Of a stretch of 64,000 nt of DNA, positions 26,201-35,870 are shown in pieces. Position 1 is the stretch's first letter, and every line of letters begins with the position of its first letter. Below the pieces are notes generated by a model. It was not told the DNA's origin and searched no databases. It worked only from the letters and a program-made list of their open reading frames with translations. This DNA comes from Sinotaia quadrata (taxonomy: Eukaryota; Mollusca; Gastropoda; Architaenioglossa; Viviparidae). The translations under genes and the position numbers were made by a program. The DNA is taken from positions 48,753,391-48,817,390 of the forward strand of contig CM054179.1 in NCBI GenBank assembly GCA_028829895.1, written 5' to 3'.

Positions 26201-26820
26201 GAGTGGGCGGGGGGAAGAAACAGGAAGGAAGAGAAAGGGAGGATAAGAGATACAATAGGAGGTAAATATGGAATATTGTGCGTGTTTTTAGGATTATTTT
26301 GACCACATCTCAATACGTATGTATCTGTGAAAGGGTTAAGATTAGAGTTGTGACTCGTCTGTGGAAACAAGATCCAATGGACAAAATCACTGACGTCACA
26401 TTAGTTTCAAGAGTACTCGTCTCCAAGGATTTTAGAGACACACTGGTTAGTGTAAATGCAGCATCAGGGTCAGGCCTCAAACTGCTTCTATCTTGATTAT
26501 TGACTTTATGGTTGTGAAATGGTGCGAATGCTGTATTTCTTAAAATAAAACGTATTGCAGTTTAAATATGAAAAATAATTAAAATGAAACTTATTGCACT
26601 TTAAGTACGAAAAATAATTTCGTTGCAGCCATGAAGTATGAGATATGTTGGATAGGAATAGTCTTTCTTATAAATAAATAATAATAAATAATAAAAATCA
26701 ATGTTTGACAGTTGTTAATAGATGACCAAACATAACAAACTAATCTTCATGTTCATATGAACAAAAATGTTTGTATTAAGTTGTTGTGAACTGTACTTAC
26801 AGGTGTTCAGTTATGAATGA
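12356..26820 (+). CDS. TRIM-NHL type protein (RING, two B-boxes, coiled coil, NHL-like propeller), 8 exons, 637 aa
   Basis: Probable RING E3 ubiquitin ligase of the tripartite-motif family. Exons: 12356-12502, 19316-20140, 21552-21719, 22494-22634, 24753-24846, 25080-25500, 25961-26060, 26803-26820. The spliced length is 1914 nt, 637 codons plus TGA, with all phases consistent and all introns GT-AG. Domains: RING at 18-63 (C18, C21, C33, H35, C38, C41, C60, C63), B-box 1 at 105-138, B-box 2 at 170-201, coiled coil at about 240-320, and an NHL-like beta-propeller at about 385-637. The start is supported by an upstream in-frame TAA (12317-12319). No filamin repeat is present between coiled coil and propeller, unlike TRIM2/3/71, so I do not assign a vertebrate orthologue. 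TRIM-NHL proteins typically ubiquitinate targets or bind RNA through the propeller. Which one applies here is not visible. A polyadenylation signal lies at 27234. Confidence 0.93.
12503..14604. other. TRIM intron 1, left part
   Basis: No exon seen. Contains a poly-C tract at about 13326-13347 next to a GC-rich 13350-13520 block, and another C-run at about 13956-13969. Short frames here have no domains. Confidence 0.5.
14605..14930. repeat. tandem repeat, about 83-bp unit, four copies (TRIM intron 1)
   Basis: GTTTGAATTAGTCAGTATAA starts at 14605, 14688, 14771 and 14852. Units carry GTATATATAACGTAC and CTTTTAAGGCCGTATT. Confidence 0.9.
15605..15688 (-). mobile_element. 5'-truncated RTE-like non-LTR retrotransposon, 3' end of ORF2
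   Basis: On the minus strand the frame encodes WSKLVVRSSVVPQRATRLRD followed by Arg and a TAG stop (15605-15607). This matches the conserved C-terminal tail of RTE-clade ORF2 proteins (a basic S-S-V-V-P-Q-R motif). The stop is embedded in a short GATA-type tail, as is common for RTE 3' ends. Only about 85 bp remain, so the copy is dead on arrival. It sits in TRIM intron 1, antisense to the gene. Confidence 0.7.
15690..16290. repeat. mixed tandem array, 27-45-bp units (TRIM intron 1)
   Basis: CTGAGTACAGTCTTCTGTAAAG...TTTACCCCTAG units surround a run of about five near-identical short units, GAGTAAAGTCTTAGTTTACC. Starts right beside the RTE fragment. Confidence 0.85.
16870..16900. repeat. (GC)n(AC)n dinucleotide microsatellite
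   Basis: A GC dinucleotide run switches directly to an AC run, a tract with Z-DNA-forming potential. Confidence 0.9.
17650..18095. repeat. tandem array, 34- and 28-bp units (TRIM intron 1)
   Basis: GGCATACAGAGCCAGACAGG plus CTTATACAGAGA recurs about 13 times. Unit starts at 17703, 17737 and 17771 give 34 bp; a GAGAGA indel gives the shorter class. Plus-strand frames rich in Arg/Gln/Thr across it are shadows. The flanks (17320-17640, 18095-18190) are purine-rich GACA-type simple sequence. Confidence 0.92.
18191..19315. other. TRIM intron 1, right part
   Basis: No exon seen. An A/C-rich simple tract lies at 19050-19170. The intron ends in TTTCCTTGCAG at 19315. Confidence 0.5.
19316..20140 (+). 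CDS. TRIM exon 2: RING end, both B-boxes, coiled coil
   Basis: Encodes residues 50-324, in phase 0 at both ends. CPRC (60-63) completes the RING. B-box 1 has C105, C108, C121, C124, C129, C132, H136 and H138. B-box 2 has C170, H173, C182, C185, C190, C193, H198, and Cys 201 where a His is usual. A heptad-rich segment (240-320, LRKRIEESEESLLQKLDDIH) is the coiled coil that mediates antiparallel dimers in TRIMs. GC content is clearly higher than in the introns. Read-through of the donor at 20141 enters a CTAT microsatellite. Confidence 0.95.
20158..20255. repeat. (CTAT)n microsatellite, TRIM intron 2
   Basis: About 24 CTAT units begin 18 bases after the exon 2 donor. Confidence 0.95.
20820..21420. 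repeat. degenerate tandem repeat, about 30-bp unit (TRIM intron 2)
   Basis: CACATTTCTCACA and ATACACTGCA alternate about 18 times with many changes. The plus-strand frame across it is a shadow. Confidence 0.8.
21552..21719 (+). CDS. TRIM exon 3: linker to propeller
   Basis: Encodes residues 325-380 in phase 0. It contains an acidic stretch (DIEEEEEL) and ends in VFQRDYQTLGHIQ. The acceptor is CTCCCTCCCTCCAG and the donor is GTACAA. It sits where TRIM2/3-type proteins have a filamin domain but is too short for one. Confidence 0.9.
22015..22490. repeat. tandem arrays ending at the exon 4 acceptor
   Basis: Left part: about three units of TGCTGAAGTTCAGTCTATGG. Right part: about eight units of the type CTATTTCACTCCTTGCTATC. 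The last unit's CTATTTCACTCTTTTAG forms the exon 4 polypyrimidine tract and acceptor. Confidence 0.82.
22494..22634 (+). CDS. TRIM exon 4: first NHL-like blade
   Basis: Encodes residues 381-427 in phase 0. WGV...DEIIVVDCRNKRVQKF is a good NHL repeat (small residue, hydrophobic strand, D-x-x-N-x-R-V-Q). Confidence 0.92.
22635..23005. repeat. tandem array starting at the exon 4 donor, about 47-bp unit
   Basis: The first unit begins at the donor itself (GTAACAGGATTAA) and about seven diverged units follow (TTAACAGGATTAAAC, AAGATTAGGTCATTATT). It abuts the 1.6-kb interspersed repeat. Confidence 0.8.
23010..24650 (+). repeat. interspersed repeat, about 1.6 kb, copy 1 (TRIM intron 4)
   Basis: Matches 34275-35870 in the same orientation. 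Shared blocks include TTAATTGTTATATAAATTGT and GCAATCCAAACCAGTTCC near the left, and CTTCTCCTTTAGTAA, TAATGTTGTGGAAGAGAGAA and TTAGTTATGGA near the right. The central part is more diverged. No terminal inverted repeats or coding motif seen, so the class is unknown. Confidence 0.8.
24753..24846 (+). CDS. TRIM exon 5: propeller
   Basis: Encodes residues 428 to part of 459, with one base of Gly carried over. Phase 0 in, phase 1 out; donor GTAAAT. The segment EEPRDVTSCGEDDVAITV fits a propeller strand. Confidence 0.88.
25080..25500 (+). CDS. TRIM exon 6: main NHL propeller exon
   Basis: Encodes residues 459-599 (partial codons at both ends). PQGLCMDNVGNVFIADYGNS followed by RVQ (about 567-590) is a canonical NHL repeat; YVTFSKEGNYVITDVASNAV is another blade. 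The donor is GTCAGG, weak but joined cleanly to exon 7. Without splicing the frame would add an unrelated basic tail to 25567. Confidence 0.93.
25861..25974. repeat. 43-bp tandem repeat that includes the exon 7 acceptor
   Basis: TTGTCTTTGAACACGTTCATG at 25861 and 25904 corresponds to TTGTCTTGAAACAG|GTTCGTG at 25947, where the bar is the real exon 7 splice site. The array therefore duplicates the acceptor and the first exon bases. Confidence 0.85.
25961..26060 (+). CDS. TRIM exon 7: last blade
   Basis: Encodes the last base of residue 599 and 600-632. HRPVAIHMTSTNKLIVVQSD is an NHL-like strand set. Ends in phase 0, donor GTAACA. Confidence 0.9.
26061..26250. repeat. purine-rich tract (TRIM intron 7)
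   Basis: About 190 bases of almost pure G/A on the plus strand with a G9 run. Its complement yields Ser/Leu/Pro-rich shadow frames. Confidence 0.85.
26803..26820 (+). CDS. TRIM exon 8: last five codons and stop
   Basis: GTG TTC AGT TAT GAA TGA follows an ACTTACAG acceptor. The tail VFSYE closes the propeller strand begun in exon 7 (SDGIVK|VFSYE), a normal way for NHL domains to end. Confidence 0.88.
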   Translation: MFSYE

Positions 26821-27233
26821 CCCGGAAAGATGAAGGTGCGCTACAAGGTCACTTGTTGGTGCCCTCGTTGTCTTGCCAACATGGAGAAGGATCAGGCTGC
26901 CCAATCGGCTGCTATGTAAAAAGTGACGTCACTGACTCCTGACGTCATTTTTTTTAAAGAGCTGTTGACTGCTTTAGTTATTGCTGACAACAAGTTACTT
27001 CTTGCCTACGTAACTAATTCTTATTTTATTTAATTTTATTTTTCCCTCTTGAGATATTCATTCGCTTAAGTATGTTAACTAGAGAAATACAAAACTCCAG
27101 ATTGTATTGTAATGACTTTATTGAACTTATCCGAACCAGTTAGGACCAGAGAGTAATCTTGACCTTTCTCAGTCTCATCCAGTTTTTTTAAATTTAAAAA
27201 TCAAATACAAACTTGTGCTAAAGCCTATTGAAC

Positions 27234-27239
27234 AATAAA
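27234..27239 (+). terminator. polyadenylation signal of the TRIM gene
   Basis: AATAAA lies 414 bases after the stop codon, giving a 3' UTR of about 430-440 bases (26821 to about 27255). Confidence 0.6.
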
Positions 27240-27699
27240 AGTTTTACAACTGGTTTTCGTTTTACTGAATTAAAAACTCGTTCAAAAGAAGGATTTCTTA
27301 AAATTTTTATTGCTCACAACTTAATAGCAGTATGAGTAAGAAATATAAAAATAATTCTTCTAAACTGAATTAGAAAACTCATTCTTTTTCTTCTTACTAT
27401 TAATACTGATGAGCGATTTGTCTACAAGAATGTAATTGTCAGCACTAGAAGCGCCACCTACCTGACCTGCATGATTTGTGATGCGCGCGATCTAATCTCG
27501 TAAGAGGGGTCGTACGTTGATGAGTTTCCTTCCGGTCACGTGGGCAACCCTTCGCCAGGCTAAGCAGTTATATCGCCTGTCCTTTTCCATCTGTACACCC
27601 CCATCCCCACAACTTTAATTTCACATTCAAATAGCCCTTTGAAAAATAACATCTGTTAAAACATTACTCGACACTAGTGAGCTTTATCCACACTACTTA

Positions 27700-28017
27700 T
27701 CTATAATTTTAATCACCACTACCATACAAACACACCTAACATCTACATTACTATATATTGATTTTATCATTGTGACCCCGTTACTATACACCCTCACACA
27801 CAAACACACCTAACATCTACATTACTATGCATTGATTTTATCATTGTTACCCCGTTACTATACACCCCCACGCACAAACACACCTAACATCTACATTACT
27901 ATGTATTGATTTTATCATTGTTACCCTGTTACTATACACACCCACACACAAACACACCTAACATCTACATTACTATGCATTGATTTTATCATTTGACCCC
28001 CGTTACTATACAACCCC

Positions 28018-28062
<45 letters not shown>
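27700..28062. repeat. 83-bp tandem repeat followed by an (AC)n tract
   Basis: About four units carrying ACACACCTAACATCTACATT, ATTGATTTTATCATTGTTAC and CCCGTTACTATACA run directly into an AC dinucleotide run at about 28019-28062. Confidence 0.92.
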
Positions 28063-28064
<2 letters not shown>

Positions 28065-29062
28065 GTTTAGGAAACTTTATAGTATTGGGAGTACTGCATG
28101 TTTGCCTTAGTTTTTGCCAGCCGGCAAAATAGGCCAATAGTTTAGTCCAGGTCCACTCAAATGTCATCAAAGGAAAAAGTGTATCCGACAGTTCTACACA
28201 CCAGTGGAAAGATTACACGAGTGTGAGTGAGAATATAATCAGTGGGCAAACACACATATTAACAAAAGTTTACTTTACTATGAATTTCTTGTTGAAAATG
28301 GAGTATCAGTGTGTCAATAAGTAGGTTGCTTGACTTAAAAAATGAAAATGCGTGTGTGAGAGAGAAATTTACAAATAACAACATAACTTCTGACTAACCA
28401 ACACAGTTTCATTCCTTATCATTTTTTAATGATGGAAATAATATGTTTTTGCTGTAAAATGACATAAAATATCAGTCATTAACATTAAAAACGGTAACGG
28501 CACACATCGGGTTAATCGATTTATTAGTCGTCGTCAATGTTCTCTCTTTCATTTAAGAAAAAATGACTAATAACAAAAAAGCTTGTACCAAGATATCGTA
28601 ACAAGACATTCTCAGTACTCTTGTGAATACGTTGACTTCTGATGATCAATGATAATTCCGTTGAGACAAAACAAATAAATACTTACTGTTGGTGAGTTTT
28701 TCAGAACACGTATTGGACTACATTTCTGTGTTAGTGCTGATTCAGGAAATGTTTGGTTCCCTCTTGTAAAATACTTTTTTAAATAATAAAAAATGTATTT
28801 AGGAATATAATTTTTTTGCCACTTATTTTACTTTAAATTATCTAATCTGCTTAAATTTACCTTTTCGCTTATGTAATTACAGCCGTTATCTCTTTCATAT
28901 TGCACTGAAGTATCTGTTCTAGTTTTGCTTATTTTTTCCTGCTTGAAGTTTAAGTTCTCTTGGTAGCTGCTTATTATTTTAAAGCAATTTTGTACACAAT
29001 ATCATCCCTTTTTATCTTCTCTTTGCTACTTTTTTATTTTATGAGTATTACACATTCTAAGT
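28063..29062. other. AT-rich intergenic DNA, nothing recognised
   Basis: No gene or clear repeat seen. Confidence 0.4.
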
Positions 29063-29248
29063 GTATTTATTTGTATGTATATAGCATGGATTTATCAACT
29101 ATTCCAGTAATATCTTTACTGACAGCATTAGAGACAGTAAATTATGAAGTTATATTTGTATGTATATAACATGGATTCTCAACTATTCCCAGTAATATCT
29201 TTACTGACAACATTAGAGACAGTAAATTATGAAGTTATATTTGTATTT
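29063..29248. repeat. tandem duplication, about 88-bp unit
   Basis: Two near-identical copies of ATGTATATA(G/A)CATGGATT...ATTATGAAGTTATATTTGTA. Confidence 0.9.
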
Positions 29249-29334
29249 TCAGTTTTATAACGTTAATCATTAAGAGATTGTTTACATTACATTTATACAA
29301 GTTAATTATAATAATTATTTTCATCACATCATCA

Positions 29335-29610
29335 AAAGTTACTAGACAATTAGTATAAAATTACTAGACACGTAGTATACAAGTTACTAGACTAGTACAA
29401 GTAGTACAAGTTACTAGACTAGTATAAGTAGTACAAAAGTTACTAAACACGTATTATACAAGTTACTAGACTAGTACAAGTAGTACAAAAGTTATACTAA
29501 GTGTTTAGTAACTAGAGCTACTAGACTCGTATAAAAGTTACTAGACTCGTAGTATAAAAGTTACTAGTCTCATAATATAGAAGTTACAAGACTCGTAGTG
29601 TACAAGTAAT
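29335..29610. repeat. degenerate short tandem repeat
   Basis: AAGTTACTAGAC(T/A)(A/C)GTA recurs about ten times. Confidence 0.8.
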
Positions 29611-32164
29611 TAGACACATAGTATATGGTTATAGAAAGTGTTCGAGCTAAATAATTAGCGAAATTCTGGTCATTCCAATGTTTCTTTTTTTTACAGTGAT
29701 CGAATTGACCATTCCAAACAATCTAACGTATTGTAATATTAAATTCTGTTGTTGTTATCTAGATTTAGGGAAACAACATCCTGAAAATGATAATCCGATC
29801 GTTATTAAGTTGTGCTTGGTTAACCACAAAGTTGTGCTCATAAACATAATTCATTATCGTTGATTGTAGGCCATTGTAGGGTTTAATAGTACGCACATTA
29901 TTAATCCCTTTCCTAAACCACTACTTTATCCTTCAATTCTTTCACACATCAAGACACGAATTAATTACATCAGAATTGCTCTGCAAACTGCCCCTCAAAA
30001 AATGAGGAATAACATTGTTTATTGGTGGCACGATAAAACTTAAACACATTTAAATTGTTTAATATTAATATTTTTGTATTGGTTGTCTATTGACACATGC
30101 TTTACTCTTTCAAAACAAAGTTTTTTTTTCTTTTGGCTGGATTATAATTTTATATTTTTAATTCACACAGTATTACAATAATACCATAAAACAGTATTAT
30201 AAAGAGGTTTATTTTATTTTTAAAATTTTAATTTTACAAAAGCTGTTTATTTTACAATATTATAAATGCTTTATTCAAATATTACGTTGCATTTTTATGT
30301 TGATATTACTGATTTATATTTGTGTACATCTTAACACATTACGATATTGTAGTTTGTAATTTATTATACATGTATTTTAATGATTGTTCTCTTCTTCTTA
30401 TTATTTTATTCTTATTTTAATGATTTAATGTTATCACTTCTATAGTGAGAGGATGCTAACATTAAGCAAATTATATAATTTATTATTTTGTTAAAACACA
30501 CTTCATTAATGAATAATTGTATATAAATGTTGCTTGTACATATATTTAATTTTAATATGCAGCTATTTCAGTTTATATTTAATTACATAATAATATTTAT
30601 TTAATTTTATTTAAAATGTGCTATTCCTTCAATGGTAGTAACATATATTCATGTTAGATGTGTGCAGTGATAAAAATAATTTAGTGGCATATATAATGTT
30701 TGGAGTAATATATATATTTGTCAGTGTCATGATATGGAACAAGTTTGTTTCGAAGTAAATAATTTAAGATGATTTATTATCTTTCTTAATTTATTTATTT
30801 TTTAATTATTGTGCCCCGTCTGTTTACGCTTAATGATAATTTTTCAATAGAAATATATAGTGCTTCCTGTAGTCCTGTTGTCGTTAGTGTATGTATGGTC
30901 TAATGTCTTTGTCCTGCATGTTACCCTGCATGTCATTATACTGCCTTGAGCCCTGCATGTCATAATCTTGCATAAAAATGATTATCCTGTGCTTGTCAGT
31001 CAATATATCATGCATGAATTTGAAATATAATTTTATTTTATTTTTAGCCTTCAGCCTTTTTTGAATTTTTTTTTTAAATGTCGAAATGACCTTAGCACCT
31101 TTACTACCTAACTTTAAAAAAAACAAACTATGTGGCTTATGGGGTCGAGAGTAGAATAGATAGATCTAAATCTTCTTATCTCTAACGTTCTTTGGAGTGC
31201 ATGTCAGTTTCCTGAATCTAGCCAGGCAAACATCACATCTGCTTTCTGTATGAGTAATTATTTGACTATAATATTTAGATCTCAGCGAAATCAGTCGATA
31301 AGTAGTACCTTTATGACTCTGCTTTATTCTTGATAGTTGCAGTAACTAAGTTAAATAATGCTTCGCTTAGAATCAATATACCACAGTTACTATCCTTATA
31401 TAAAGCTACCGTATATCAGTAAATCGTACCGTCGATCAATCATTAACATCAGTCATAACTAAAGTCATTATCCATGCCTTCTGTCAATCAGTCAAGGAAA
31501 TCTTGAATTAAGTCATTCGTGTCTTCATATAGTCTGTCAACCATATCTTCCAGTCATCTGTCTATCTCTTGTTTTCTAGTGATCCACCCGTCATTGGTGC
31601 CTTTCTTTAATCAATTTAAAATGCATTCAATTTTTTCAGTTCTGTCTGTTTTCTTGCTCACACAGTCTTTGCCTTCTCTGAAGGCCTTAAGCGTAGGAAG
31701 GGGGGGGGGGGACGCAACAGAAAGTGGAATATGATAAGCCATGGAATGAATGTTTATTGAAATCATATCGCATCACCAATAATGTAAATTCCACAATTAT
31801 AAGTAGCAAGTTGCACTTCTAACTATCTGCTGTCTCCCTATCAAGACTGAGATCATTTTGTCTCAACATATGTATGTTTATGCCCTCCATCCCCCCCCCC
31901 CTCTCTCAATTTATTTTTTCTTCTTAAAAGTATATTTTAATGTTCAGTCAGTAGTATTTATATTTGGTTTGTTAAATTTTATTAAATAATCTAAAGCCTC
32001 TTGTTCCTGTGTGAACAATGCAGAAGCTTATCTATCTGCATTTCATTCAAAATTCATAACATCTGTACCTCTTAATCTGAAGTAAGTGCAGTCACATTTC
32101 ATTTGAAGTTCATAAAATCAATATCTCAAAATCTGAAGTAAATGCAGTCACATTTCATTCAATG
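29611..32164. other. very AT-rich intergenic DNA
   Basis: No gene supported. Holds a G-run at about 31699-31710 and a C-run near 31891-31900; otherwise low-complexity A/T sequence. Confidence 0.4.
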
Positions 32165-32590
32165 TTAATAAAATATACACAAAGGAAGCAATATATACAA
32201 TGTACACAAATGCAGATATACTTAAAATGTACATATCTGAATAAATAACAAATTGTACATATCTAAAGAAATAACAGAAAATGTACACATGGAAGAAATA
32301 ACATCAATGTACATATTGGAAGAAATATAACGAAACATACACATTGAAAGAAATATAATAAAATGTACATATTTGAAAAATATCATAAAATATGCATAGT
32401 GGAAGAAGTAATATAAATGTACACATTGGAAGAAATAGCATTAAATATATGTATCTGAAGAAATAACATAAAATGTGCACATTGAAGAAATAACATAAAA
32501 TGTACACATTGAAGAAAAATGTATATATCTAAAGAAATAACATAAAATGTTCACATTGAAAAAATAACATAAAATGCGTATATCTGAAGA
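32165..32590. repeat. tandem repeat, about 31-bp unit
   Basis: AAATGTACACATTGGAAGAAATAAC and ATGTACATATCTGAAGAAAT type units recur about 13 times. Confidence 0.88.
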
Positions 32591-32680
32591 AATAAAAAAA
32601 TATTTATATGGTGAGCAGGGTTAACAGATTATCACTTCAAATAGTCAGTATTTAACCCCACTTGTAAAAATGTAGAAGAG

Positions 32681-32795
32681 AAACCTCGTTAATTCTTAGT
32701 AAATTAGATTTTCTTTTCTCTGGGAGTTACTGGGTCAAACCTCGTTAATTCTTAGTAAATTAGATTTTCTTTTCTCTGGGAGTTACTGGGTCAAA
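32681..32795. repeat. tandem duplication, 57-bp unit
   Basis: AAACCTCGTTAATTCTTAG...GAGTTACTGGGTCA is present twice, essentially identical. Confidence 0.92.
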
Positions 32796-34274
32796 ATAAC
32801 ATATGCTAATTTTAGAATCTTTATGCTACACTATCATTCACATAGCTTAGTGGGGACACCCCCACAAAATATACTTGTTGTCTGACTTTCAAATAAAATA
32901 GCCACCGACCCACTAAGCATGCATATCATACTCCTTGAATAGTACTTAAAATATAACAAAATTTATTTAACAAGGAAGAAAATGAACAATAAAGGTGATG
33001 TAAATATTTCTTGACTATGAGATTCAATAATCAGACAATCATAGTCACAAAGTAGTCACAAAGGCAAAATTCAAGCAGACAACATAGGATATTCAAGCAA
33101 CAAAATTCTGCTCATTAAATCAATTAAGAAGCTCTTTGCAAACCAGTTCTTTAAATTCCTTATTATGAGACAAGAGTCTTTTCCCAAGCACTGGTTAGAG
33201 AAATTTCTGTTGGCAGTTCATTTATTCTTCTAAGAATGATTTCAGTTCAGATGTTCATAAAAAAATAACAACAGTTCAATGATCTAACTGTTAACAGTCC
33301 TTGCTTTCCTTTATGAAGTACTAGCATTCAAGATTTAGACTTTAGTCTGGTTTTCACAAAGATTCTAACTTGACACATACATTTATACAATGAGTAAAAA
33401 AACAGACATTTCAATCAAAGAGACATTTGAGGGATGGTGGGTATAATTTGGAATGTTTTTACTTTGGAGGATGACACGACAGCTGGGTTTTCTTTTCTTG
33501 TCAGTGAAGCATGAGCTGCTTGAAGATCCCTGGCATGTCAATGGACACATAGTGTGTGGCATGTGGCCGAAGAAAACACTGGTTTTCAAGAGACAATGCT
33601 GCATTGTTATTATGTAGGAAACTTGATGACCTTGATGTCATACACAGCCATATGACATGGCTGTGGCAGTAGTGCAGACCAGGAGGAAAAATTGAAGATG
33701 AAGAAGTTGAATGATCATGCAGACTCAGGTAGCCAAAGGATGTAGACTTTTGGAATGCTGGCAAAATAATATGACAAATAGAGGCAATTAATTAAACCTC
33801 TTCACACCCTCTCTCTGTCTGACATGCTCACATATATTTTATCTATGGACTGTTCAGCCAAATACAATTTATGAATCAAAAGAAAGCAATTATGAACCTT
33901 TTTCTAATTTGAAAAATCCAACTACGAATTTTTAAGTACAAAAGATTTTTCTGAGTACTGTTCCATAGATATACCTGATTTTTGCATTGCTGATCATCAA
34001 AAATGCCTTCCAAAAGATAGGACTGTATATGTCATGAGATCAAGTAATAAGCTGTTGGCCCTGAAATAAATGTGTTTGTATAATATTGTTCTAGTTGAAA
34101 CAGAGGCTTTTTGTGAGTGACTTGGCACATGCAATGGCCTCAGATCATATTTTTGTTGTGTACAGCCCCCGGCAGGGACACATTTACACTCGAAAAATCA
34201 CTGTTCCACTAGACAACAACTTCAACTTTTTTGCTTTAAGGTTTGGTCAAAACGGGAGACAACAAAATGGTATT
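32796..34274. other. intergenic DNA, nothing recognised
   Basis: Short minus frames at 33383-33764 and a plus frame at 34095-34307 show no domain and no supporting exon neighbours. Possible old repeat remnants. Confidence 0.35.
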
Positions 34275-35870
34275 GTGGGGAGTACATTTGCCTCTCTCTA
34301 TTTTTAGACTTAATTGTTATATAAATTGTTAAAATTGTTGAAGTAACCTTAAATTTGGCACTCCTTATGATGGTACTTTTGTAAGTGTCAGAGTTGGAGT
34401 AAACAACTCCAATCGAAAACATGCTAGAAACTGATGATGCAATCCAAACCAGTTCCGAATGTGGATGAGTAGTTTTTATTATCCAATGGTTAAGATTTAT
34501 AGGAACGAGACCAGTCAATGGGCTGAGATCAAAAGTTTACCTGCTGTAGAGAATTCTATTGTCTAATCACTTTGAATTTGGAGTGGCAAGAATTCCAGTC
34601 ATGAATGGCAGCCATTAACTTAATGTTGAGTTAACTGACTGATTGAGAGAGAATGAACCTAGAAATATTTTGTTATTGATATGTTGTACTTGTGCTTTAC
34701 GTAGAGATGTATTATGTGAGTAGACTATTATTTCTACATTGTGAACTATGATGCTTATATGTAGTATGCTAAATACCTGACATTGTTTCTAGTGAACCTG
34801 TTCATAAACTATTATGCTGTGTGAGTGTATCGGGCTAATGGATACTGTTGCAGGAAAGAGTAAGCTGAGGCCTGAATTTAAGGGAGAATGGAGTTAAAGA
34901 TAAATAAACTGGAAAATTAACATTTATTCCAAGATTATATTTTACAGGGCATAAGCAACCTTTCTTTGTTTTACCTGAATCTCCTGGTTTACTGATTATA
35001 AACCACTATGACCATGGTAGATGCGAGAAGTATCTATTGCAGTGTAAATGTAAAGAATACACTGCACTCCTTTGATGTATGGTGGCAAAGTATGCTGACT
35101 ACATCATGGAATTTCTGGTATAAGGAAGTTATTGGAAATTGCTACAATTGTTCTGCCTGAGGGAGCTAATACGGCAGAGCACAGGATGGCCTCAAGAGAA
35201 TAGAGGCTAGTCTGTTAAACTATGTAATAAGGGAAACACGTGGAATTGACAGTAATAGTGTGAACAATAAACTTGTAACTTTGTTACAAAAAGCATGCAA
35301 AAAAGACTATTGCGGCTTCAAAAAAGACAAGATTACACAGAAACTATTATGGCTTGTCTCTAATAACTCTATTTATGTTCTCTGATTAGAACTTTCCTGT
35401 GATTTGTATTGACACTAATCTGTTGAATTGTGTTTTAGGATATAAGACTATAGGTTTTTAAATTATTTGAACATGGTTTCATGGAAATATTGATATCAGG
35501 TAATCTTTTTTCACTGTATTTGTTAAATGTATATTTGATTGTTGATTTAATAAATTTATGATCTTCTAACACATATCGATAACCTTATGTTGGAGAAGAA
35601 AGTGGGGGGGGGGGGGCTCGCTAAATGTAGAATAAAAGATGGATTTATCTTCTCCTTTAGTAAAACGTTTTCCAACCTACAGGAATAATACTGTAACGGT
35701 AAATGTTTGTCTTTAATGTTGTGGAAGAGAGAAAACCTTTACAGCCCCAGTGAAAGAGACGAGTGTTGTCTGCTGGAGAATTGTTAAGATTCTCATCACT
35801 TGTAAATTAGTTATGGATGATTAATTATAATAATAATCTTAACCATTAACTAGGTAGCATTGGCGTGAAA
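34275..35870 (+). repeat. interspersed repeat, about 1.6 kb, copy 2
   Basis: Diverged second copy of the element at 23010-24650, same orientation, about 7 kb beyond the TRIM gene. Ends share TTAATTGTTATATAAATTGT (left) and TAATGTTGTGGAAGAGAGAA (right). A G-run at about 35606-35617 lies where copy 1 also has a G-rich run (24309-24321). Confidence 0.8.

Noticed and set aside
33383..33764. Minus-strand frames as an exon of an unknown gene
   Set aside because: No recognisable motif, and no flanking exons that extend the frame.
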